Of a stretch of 42,688 nucleotides of DNA, positions 37,501 through 42,688 are shown piece after piece. The stretch comes from a virus, in the IMG/VR virus record IMGVR_UViG_3300042569_001379, positions 1 through 42,688 of that record, one strand, 5' to 3'. The notes beneath the pieces were generated by a model. That model was not told the DNA's origin, did not search any database, and saw only the letters and a list, made by a program, of their open reading frames with translations. The translations under genes and the position numbers were made by a program. Position 1 is the first letter of the stretch, and every line of letters starts with the position of its first letter.

Positions 37501-40500
37501 GTTGTAGGTGCTGCCCTCAAACTCTACGGGCTTGGGCTCTTTAGGCTCCGACTTGAACTGCTCAAGCGGTCGTTTGCGGTCGCCGGATATGTACTGGTTC
37601 ACGCGCCGGCCACGGATCTCGTCGGCCTGCTGCTCGGCAAAGGACACTTGCGCGCGGTACCAATCTGCCGATTTCTTGGCGGTTTCCAGCTTCGCAGTGC
37701 CAATGTCGCGGGTCGCCAGCTTCTCTTTGGCCTCGCGCTGGCTCTCAAGGTTGTTTTTGGTCCACTCGCCGGACTTGCCGATGGCCTTGACCTTTTGCAT
37801 GATTGCATCGGGCGTCAGCGCCATTGCCAGCTTTGAAGAATTCTCTGCGGCCTGCGCTACTGGCTTCCACTCATTGAAGCGATAGGAAGCGATGTTCTTG
37901 GCGCGCTCAATGGCCTGCTGGCGGCTGTATCCACCGCCTCGGGGATCTCCGCCCGTGGTCAGGGTCACGCGCGGGCGCTCGTCGTCGGTTTGGTTTACAA
38001 CCCACGACTGGCCTTGTTTTTCAATCCAAATCGTTGAACCGTAGGTTCCTGCATAGTCAAAGTGCGCGCGGTCGCCTTCTTCAATGGCTGCAACAAACTG
38101 TTCCATGTTGGTTGCTTCAACAACCTTGGCATCGGCCTTGGCAGTGGCCTCAATGGCAACATCCTCTGGCTTGACGTTCATCGCGTCGTACTCGGCCTTG
38201 GCCTGAGCGACTGGCGTCATTTCCTTGGAATCCACGCCAGGATAGGCGCGCACGGACTCATAGAAGGAAAGCAAGTAGGGTTTGATGCCGTCGCCAAAGT
38301 CCGAGATCATGGCCTTGGCGTAGTCGGAGAACTTGCGGGTTCCGGCCTCAATGTAGGCCCCGGCAATGACCATGCCGTCCATGGCCATCTCTGGGTCAAA
38401 GCCACTGTTCAATCGGCCTAGCTTGGCCTTCATGCGCGCGCGGGCGGCCTCCACTTTGTCCGAGGTGAAAATCTTGTTGTTTGCAAACGGGTCGGGCTTG
38501 CCGCCACCTGTGGGCGGGGTAGGCTCGGTTGGCGCAGTAGCTTCGTTCGCCGCTTTGGCTACTTTCAGCTTGTCTTGGGCGCGGGTTTGCGCTGTCAGGC
38601 CCTGCTCGTAGGCCTGCATCTCTGCGTCGAGTTCGTCGTTCTGTCCTTTTGCTTCCTGCTCGGCTGGCGCTACTTCTTCTTTGGCCGGTGCATCGGGTTG
38701 AGTGGGTTTGTCAACAAACTTTTCAATTGCCTTTTCTAGTTGGGAAAAAGAATCGGCTTTGCCAATAGCAATTTTGGCCGCTGCGCGATTTCCATATTGC
38801 TTTCCACTCAACATCGAGGCAATGTTTTGATCAATAAAGCGCTTTACAGCATTGCGCTCCCAGTTGCGATCCATGGCGCGCTTGCCGTCATTTGTCGCAT
38901 TTGAAACCCATTTTTTGATCTCTGACTTAATACGATCAACAAATGCTTTCCCAGATGCAATATCCGCCGTAGAAAAATCTACTTTTCCGGCCGGCGCTGC
39001 ATCGGGTTGAACAGCGGCGGGCGCTGGGGCTTCTTGCCGCTCCACCGCTTTTGCGCCATCGGGCTGCCCTGCGGGACGTTGGTCATTGCCATTGGTGGGC
39101 TCCTGTTTGCGCGCGGCCTTTGCTGCGGCCTTTGCGACTGCTTTTTCTTGCGCTTTGCGTTCACGATCTCGAATCGCCAGTAGCCCTTCTGACGGCCCTT
39201 TGGCTTTCATTTCGTTCGCGTCTGACATAGCGGCACTGACTGTTCGCTCAACGTCATCGGCGTACTGGATGTTGTAGTGGGCTTGACTGTTGTAGGCCCC
39301 CTTGCTGTGGTCGGAGACCCTGATCGTCTTTGTCAGGAAGCGGCCATTCTCGTCGTCCCGCACCTTGACGTAGGACGATGCGCCGGCAGCGCTACCGCTG
39401 TGCTCAACATCGGCTTGGAAACCGGCCTGGCGGAAGCGCTGGGCAATGTCCTCGGCTGTCGCCTTGACAGTATCGCGACTCAGGGGGCGCTGTGCGGGAC
39501 GTTGGTCTGTGACATCTTGGTTCTCCGGTTGTGAATTCAGGGCTGCAATAACCCGGTCAGTGTCGCCCAGTTGGATACCGGTTTGGTTGTGTATCTGAAA
39601 TGGTACCGGCTTCACGCCAGCTTTAACTGCATCGCGCGCAGAATCAACGGCATCTTGCAGGGACACATATTGAATCTTGCCGCCTCCCGACACGATGGCT
39701 ACATCACCTTCTTGCTTGATATCTCGAGCTTTGCTTTGCAAATACTTTTCGCGATTAGAGAATGAATCCCCTGGGGCAGGCGCTGCCTTTTGATTAGCAG
39801 CGCCCTGTGCGTTCAGCACTTCGGCTTGGTTCCGCCGCCCTTTTTCTTGGACATCGTTTGCTCCTTGCTGTGCCGGTGCGTTCTGGGCTGGCACCGTTGC
39901 GCCCTTCGCAACTACATCAAAGCGCCCACCCTTGCCGCGCGCGACTTCGTGGGTGTCCTTCAAACCGTTCTTGGCAATGAAGTCCTTGGCCTTCACGCCG
40001 TCATTGAACCAGGCTTTGCCGGCCGCGATACGCTCCATGGCCTTGGCGCGCTTGGCGTCCACGCCGAACAGGTGATCCATGTCGGCCTTGGCGCTCCCAA
40101 GGCTGGCAGGGCCTATATTCCCGGCTTTTGCAGGTGCTACCCCATCGGGCTCCACTTGGCTTGCTGCTCCGGCTGCGGGTACTGGCGCGGCGGCGGCATC
40201 TGCTCCCGATGCTGGCGTTTCTGTTCGTTGCGGCGCTGCTTGCTGGGCTTGATCGGCTTGAGGGGCATTCACTTCTCCTGCGGGTTGAACATTGGTCTGA
40301 ACTGGCTTTGCTTTCTTTGCTGGCTTTTCTGCCTTGGGCGCGCGGGCATTGATCTCGCGCTCCACCTCGCGGCGGGCCTTGATCAACATCGAGTTCCATC
40401 CGCCGTTGCCCTTGGCTTGGTCGGCGATGTACTTCAGGCGTTCGCGCAGGGCAGGCTCGTCCATGTCGGCCAGCGCGGGCGGCTTGGACTGCTCAGTCGG

Positions 40501-42567
40501 CTGCTCAATAGTCTGTTCAGCGGGCTGCTCGGCAACCGGCTGTTCTGCAACTGGCTCCGGTGCCACTGGCTGATCGGGCGCGGCATCTACCGCAACTTCA
40601 AGCGCGTTGGTCAGCGGCGTGTTGGGCGCGTCCTGCTCGATCTTGACGCCAGCATCGCCCGTGCTGATCGTGACGACATTGCCTTCGTCATCAAGAATCT
40701 CCACCTTGCCATCGGTGGACGTTCCGGTGACGGTACCGGTGACTTTGGAGCCGTCCGGCGCGGTGGCCGTAACCCGGTCAGGCTGGACGGCTGCGTTCTC
40801 TGAGGCGCGCTCCAGCGGGCCACGGGCGGTAGATGGCGCGTTCTCAACTGGTTTAATTGCTTCGCGCGCAGCCTGTGCGGCTTGTTTGGCCCTCTCAAAA
40901 ACCATACCAGCGCCCACCTCCGCCACAGACTGGCCTAGACTGGTAACGCCCTCGCGCAATGCGTCGCCCTTGTCGATTTCGCCACGGGCAACCTGCTGGC
41001 TTGCGGCCTCTCCAATGACTTCTCCAGCAGCATCCACACCTACCGCAGCAGTGCCAGCCGCCACCCTTGCGCCAATAGATGGCGATGCGGCCGCGATAGC
41101 TGCACGTCCAGTTGGGGTAGCCAACGCCTCCTTGCGTGCCTGCCGTGTGGAAACGTCTACGCCTTGCTCCGCCAATGCTTTGGTTGCTTCGCGTCGTACT
41201 GGTGCGGTGGCGATCTTGCCGCCTAAGCCCATGAAAACCTGATCGATCGCGGCCACTGTCAGGCCCTTGGCAAGGCCCTGCTTCAGTGCTTCGCTCTTGA
41301 AGTTCTTGTCGCTCAGGATGGCGAGAATGTTTTGGGCGGTGGGTGCGGCATTGGCGTCAGCTAGGCGCTTGCTGATCATGTCAGTGACTTCAGCACCCAA
41401 TTCTGTGACGGTGGTGCCCGCAGCCAATCCGGTCTTACCGCCGATAACAGCGCCCGCGATTGCACCGGGAACAGCGCCAACACCACCAGCCGGAGCGCCG
41501 GCCAGCGCGCCTACCCCTGCGCCAGTACCAGCGCCGGCTGCGCCAGCACCCAAAGTGGGCAGGGAGTTTGCAGCTTGGCCAACAACTTCACCGGCGAGCG
41601 CCTTGGGGTTGGTAATTGCTGTCCAGATAGCGCCTGCGCCCTTTTTGGTTGTGTCCCATGCGCCTTTTGCGTCGGTCACTTCCTTGAAAGCGGCGTCGAT
41701 CTCTTTCTCGCCGGTGGTCTTCGGTGCCTTGGACTTCTCTGTAAGCTGCTTGGAAAGCTGGTCGGCCAGCGCTTCAGCATCTCCGCCGGCAACTGCCCAG
41801 CGCGCCATAGCGAGCGCTTGGGTCATGTCCTCATAGCCGCCGGTTGCCTTGTCTTTCAGGTAGCCAAGCATCGGCTTGGAATCGACATCCTTCTGCATTG
41901 CTGCGGCGGTGGTAAGGTCGAATCCTGCCACCTCGTCCGGAGTGAGCGGTTCAAACTGGCTTTGGTCGCCGGCGGCCTCGAAGTCCACCAACTCATAGCG
42001 GCCCGGCTCGGCCTTGTTCAGCGCATCAAGTGGGTTTGCCTGCGGCTGTGCAGCACCAGCCTTACCCGCCACGCTCTTTGCGTAGGCCGCTGTGCTGATC
42101 ATGCCGTCGTTGGTGCCAGGAATCTTGCCTGCTTTCAGGTCTGGGTGGTCGTACCCAGCGTGATAGCCTGCGGCCAGCAAAGAGGGGTCGTTTGTCTTGA
42201 GTACCCGCTGACCGTAACGAAGGTAGCGCAGGCCCGCTTCCATGTTGTTCCACGGGTCATCTTGGCCCTGGTCGGTGCCCATCATCATGCGGAATGTACC
42301 GGGCATTAACTGCATGCCCCCGCGCGCGCCCTTGGGGCTGTCTTTCGACCCCCAGTTGCCAGAGCTTTCTTGGGCAAAGATGGACAGGGCAAACTTGGGA
42401 TCAACGCCAAGCTCTGCGGCGCGGCGCGTCAGGTCTTCTCGGGATGGCGCAATGCCACGGGCAACTGCTGCCCTTGGAGTGGCTGCGATCTTTGGCACAT
42501 CCGATGCTGGGATCACCTCAAGGTTTGGGTCATCAAGTGGCGAAACAGCGGTCGGGTTTGTAGCCAT
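31573..42567 (-). CDS. Giant polyvalent virion protein: transglycosylase, ADP-ribosyltransferase-like and zinc-protease-like domains (3,664 aa)
   Basis: One uninterrupted 11-kb gene. N-terminal lytic transglycosylase (about 45-165; Glu67 in AQESSGNWG; GGMQLMPGT 83-91). Gly/Ala-rich hydrophobic region (about 310-400). Pro/Gln/Glu linkers and several small repeat-like domains (to about 1700). ADP-ribosyltransferase-like domain of the polyvalent type (about 1750-1915; FKRWFGDSKVVD, VVYHGT, HFFAKDRGHAESYG). Conserved region with VLAHIRVNDRIDADGKRVLF (about 2080-2250). Zincin-like motif HETAH at 2548-2552. Then a long helical, partly hydrophobic domain (about 2690-3430) as in large polyvalent phage proteins. 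It probably enters the cell with the DNA: it opens the wall and carries effectors. Upstream base composition is uniform with the rest. Confidence 0.88.
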   Translation of the reverse strand: MATNPTAVSPLDDPNLEVIPASDVPKIAATPRAAVARGIAPSREDLTRRAAELGVDPKFALSIFAQESSGNWGSKDSPKGARGGMQLMPGTFRMMMGTDQGQDDPWNNMEAGLRYLRYGQRVLKTNDPSLLAAGYHAGYDHPDLKAGKIPGTNDGMISTAAYAKSVAGKAGAAQPQANPLDALNKAEPGRYELVDFEAAGDQSQFEPLTPDEVAGFDLTTAAAMQKDVDSKPMLGYLKDKATGGYEDMTQALAMARWAVAGGDAEALADQLSKQLTEKSKAPKTTGEKEIDAAFKEVTDAKGAWDTTKKGAGAIWTAITNPKALAGEVVGQAANSLPTLGAGAAGAGTGAGVGALAGAPAGGVGAVPGAIAGAVIGGKTGLAAGTTVTELGAEVTDMISKRLADANAAPTAQNILAILSDKNFKSEALKQGLAKGLTVAAIDQVFMGLGGKIATAPVRREATKALAEQGVDVSTRQARKEALATPTGRAAIAAASPSIGARVAAGTAAVGVDAAGEVIGEAASQQVARGEIDKGDALREGVTSLGQSVAEVGAGMVFERAKQAAQAAREAIKPVENAPSTARGPLERASENAAVQPDRVTATAPDGSKVTGTVTGTSTDGKVEILDDEGNVVTISTGDAGVKIEQDAPNTPLTNALEVAVDAAPDQPVAPEPVAEQPVAEQPAEQTIEQPTEQSKPPALADMDEPALRERLKYIADQAKGNGGWNSMLIKARREVEREINARAPKAEKPAKKAKPVQTNVQPAGEVNAPQADQAQQAAPQRTETPASGADAAAAPVPAAGAASQVEPDGVAPAKAGNIGPASLGSAKADMDHLFGVDAKRAKAMERIAAGKAWFNDGVKAKDFIAKNGLKDTHEVARGKGGRFDVVAKGATVPAQNAPAQQGANDVQEKGRRNQAEVLNAQGAANQKAAPAPGDSFSNREKYLQSKARDIKQEGDVAIVSGGGKIQYVSLQDAVDSARDAVKAGVKPVPFQIHNQTGIQLGDTDRVIAALNSQPENQDVTDQRPAQRPLSRDTVKATAEDIAQRFRQAGFQADVEHSGSAAGASSYVKVRDDENGRFLTKTIRVSDHSKGAYNSQAHYNIQYADDVERTVSAAMSDANEMKAKGPSEGLLAIRDRERKAQEKAVAKAAAKAARKQEPTNGNDQRPAGQPDGAKAVERQEAPAPAAVQPDAAPAGKVDFSTADIASGKAFVDRIKSEIKKWVSNATNDGKRAMDRNWERNAVKRFIDQNIASMLSGKQYGNRAAAKIAIGKADSFSQLEKAIEKFVDKPTQPDAPAKEEVAPAEQEAKGQNDELDAEMQAYEQGLTAQTRAQDKLKVAKAANEATAPTEPTPPTGGGKPDPFANNKIFTSDKVEAARARMKAKLGRLNSGFDPEMAMDGMVIAGAYIEAGTRKFSDYAKAMISDFGDGIKPYLLSFYESVRAYPGVDSKEMTPVAQAKAEYDAMNVKPEDVAIEATAKADAKVVEATNMEQFVAAIEEGDRAHFDYAGTYGSTIWIEKQGQSWVVNQTDDERPRVTLTTGGDPRGGGYSRQQAIERAKNIASYRFNEWKPVAQAAENSSKLAMALTPDAIMQKVKAIGKSGEWTKNNLESQREAKEKLATRDIGTAKLETAKKSADWYRAQVSFAEQQADEIRGRRVNQYISGDRKRPLEQFKSEPKEPKPVEFEGSTYNLTGYTSGNQAQAIDESGNEVLVVMNKDGQPEKVITKPAGVEFSGIKKVDDAAFAEKDQTDTPEFKRWFGDSKVVDAEGKPLVVYHGTDEEITVFEPYWKQLERDATPADLRSGSIAQIYKIAKAEPELHFFAKDRGHAESYGPNVVEAYLKIENMVGSPEIGRDEAIKLMLDQDADGAQFYDSDANGGYGGVSYVVRRSTYIKSATGNRGTFDLANPDIRFSEKYAAPAFFSALSAEVGALNIKAAQPQDWVREVNALVKKGKVKADEVEWTGLSDWLGLQTGKVTKQQVQDYLDANGVQVEEVVLGGEGNAKAVSEWLDGADASVRYEDGNYVASYGGSDIREAFDTEDEAWAALREEAQSQIGDYQPESAQNTKYGNYTLPGGENYREVLLTLPAKQFDPAELKKAQEELRKHEAAYNPRTDYSDPDGPQTPWALKDKELRAKVAQLEKGTAAQAKASGAAGRRDEYKSSHWDQPNVLAHIRVNDRIDADGKRVLFVEEIQSDWGQEGKKRGWFSKAVQESSAMVREGLARGERPTAEQQPVVDGLLAVRIAPFVTATDKWLTLALKRVITMAAQGGYDRVAFVTGEQSAERYDLSKQVEQLAYQKNDDGTYKLSAKTDARGSQMLGEAIPADKLEDYVGKDVAQRIVDGTGVKERWLDGFGKRTEWSVMSGLDLKVGGEGMKAFYDQIVPSSLKKLLPKVGGEKLVGVQIGRTHLGENMPQPGFDITPEMREKVAGGLPLFSKKSLSDASDAGATSLPSLTDAQSKKDIDLLTAKLDGSKGLPALKDKPFRAVQLPDAADLGAIGSAFGVRVVGFDLTPDAPQAYDYFNGVTFKSTSKAVFLGAKSTRPHLALLGHETAHQLRAQRPDLYNKLVDSVSRYVDEAKYERDFVRSAVAANVKTAEGKQEEFIGEVLSDAFMDRSFWRTLYRESPKAFKNVYSIVLRLLQKLVGTPYAKKSAPYLTDYDRVMQIAAEVLAEMDGKPAPKDAGLFGTTFSENDAAFAEKEPLEGLTPPEQGLLRRVQATIQDNNNRVRQVQDRIEKMIGRKLPEYADYYGAETDRPGRIAARMEDGKNTLIQPLMEKLAKAGKTAEQLDELLHAQHAEERNIKVAEINPDYPDGGSGMTTAEANAILSKYKDDKALQDLAIQARRIAKETLDMKLAYGLIDKDAYEALTNAYDAYVPLKGTGEYGPKIKKAMGHDARKEHILENLARDYDLAIVAGERNLARHSLLQMVLTNPDADLWTVGAPPKGRYIAGQTYDVVKNGEKVASFESVAQAQAWVDGRTDNPATYIIQTDRQKFVVERDGVPVQEFYSYSKAENYIAGVKEPKGKLKIRDAGEKVREFVKPLQDNEVMVYVEGRPIRIQIKDETLAKQLRPLDQGKMHTILEFMRGFNRYLSKIYTGYSPAFIMVNLLRDVMTGTVNILGNEGIGVTVNAWKNYPAAFSAMTQWAATKKTPAGETGKYLDEYRSHGGKTGASWMADLEEQGKSLQRMYDDAYGASGYLADGKVGKATLIAGRKTLLGMAHVIEIMNQATENSLRLALFIAMRKKGVSPGMAAQAAKNVTVNFDRKGTMTPALGAIYLFFNPAVQGTANAIKTLIKGKHKGQAWTALAMLAALGFYAASQGMDEDKDRWLGEGWENRSKKLVLHIGGYTVSVPVSLEFAPFYAMGVAMAEASRGESTMATAGRVVSSFIGAYFPLGGVYSSDSDNHGADAMQAAIPTILKPGYQSATNRNSFGSQIVPESEFTKDRADNLKMFRATKNSAYDSAAQGIAWLGTDMVPAMAEKLGASPETVKAVRDAATVGRYENDITKVSPETLKHYWRTYTGGLGAFITDTIGVAGMTAADPAQVESGDIPIIKSFVKQQDVKPIRGRFYDLAKEAKAASVEFAQARKAGDAEALDKIMNSPEKVELLGLDRMISATARAAAKLRDQEVEINADKSLTPSQKRAALKELEQAEEELYRAAIASFK

Positions 42568-42607
42568 GGTGCTCTCTTTGAATCGGTCGCGCGATTCTAA
42601 GGCAACC

Positions 42608-42624
42608 GGTTCGGTTTTGAAACC
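42608..42624. promoter_or_regulatory. Dispersed operator-like dyad, site G, before the giant gene
   Basis: Plus strand GGTTCGGTTTTGAAACC, 41-57 bp upstream of the ATG at 42567. A TAGAAT (minus strand, about 42600-42595) with TTTCAA 17 bp before it could be a promoter overlapping the site. Beyond it, 42625-42688 holds no identifiable gene, though a preceding gene may end here (a stop occurs at 42637). Confidence 0.5.
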
Positions 42625-42688
42625 ACCACGGGCGTTTTAACGCGGTACTAAATTCAGCCCAGAACCACGCGCCGGGATTCCTCCTGCC

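Noticed and set aside
1-42688. CRISPR arrays, diversity-generating retroelement, insertion sequences
   Set aside because: No spaced direct repeats, reverse transcriptase or transposase were seen on either strand.
42625-42688. Possible end of an upstream gene at the right edge
   Set aside because: All three minus-strand frames could be the tail of a gene; too few codons to choose.

Overview
The window is almost entirely the genome of a temperate, P22/Sf6-like podophage. Its host is probably a betaproteobacterium of the order Burkholderiales, Comamonadaceae-like. The phage type follows from the P22-type portal, Sf6-type terminase pair, Rz/Rz1 spanins and a tyrosine integrase. The host guess rests on a block of bacterial DNA (folD 3' end plus prlC) whose proteins look like those of Burkholderiales, and on the GC-rich codon use. 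All function calls come from reading motifs; no database search was run.

Layout. From about 22.2 kb leftward to base 1, one long minus-strand unit holds, in order of transcription: an HTH regulator, SSB, a PAPS-reductase-like protein, small genes, an HNH nuclease, the bacterial folD'-prlC insert, an AP2 remnant, a VRR-NUC nuclease, a DNA methyltransferase, a replication initiator with internal iterons, a DnaC-like loader, about twenty small accessory genes mostly joined by 4-bp stop/start overlaps, then terminase small and large subunits and the portal (cut by the left end). From 22.3 to 28.3 kb a plus-strand unit holds a CI-like repressor, a YqaJ exonuclease, RecT, small DNA-binding proteins, a free-standing HNH endonuclease, a coiled-coil protein and an AlpA-like protein. 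It meets the minus-strand integrase head-on. From 42.6 to 30.1 kb on the minus strand lie an 11-kb gene for a 3,664-residue virion protein, a holin-like protein, a GH19 endolysin and Rz/Rz1. The 0.6-kb gap between Rz1 and the integrase is the likely attP.

Map form. The integrase lies inside the map with lysis genes on one side and early genes on the other. Portal-to-tail genes should lie beyond both ends. This is the order of a circular or virion-form genome, not of an integrated prophage opened at att.

How it works together. The repressor and the divergent HTH protein face each other across a short control region. A 17-bp dyad (consensus GGTTCGATTNTNNNACC) lies there and before at least seven other early and late genes, which suggests one repressor acting at many dispersed sites. 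YqaJ, RecT and SSB form a recombination set. The wHTH initiator, DnaC-like loader and iterons form a lambda O/P-like replication set.

Most notable: (1) the host folD'-prlC block in the middle of the phage; (2) the dispersed operators; (3) a 107-nt structured RNA candidate with pseudoknot topology, its own extended -10 and a terminator; (4) phased iterons inside the initiator gene; (5) the giant polyvalent ejection-type protein.
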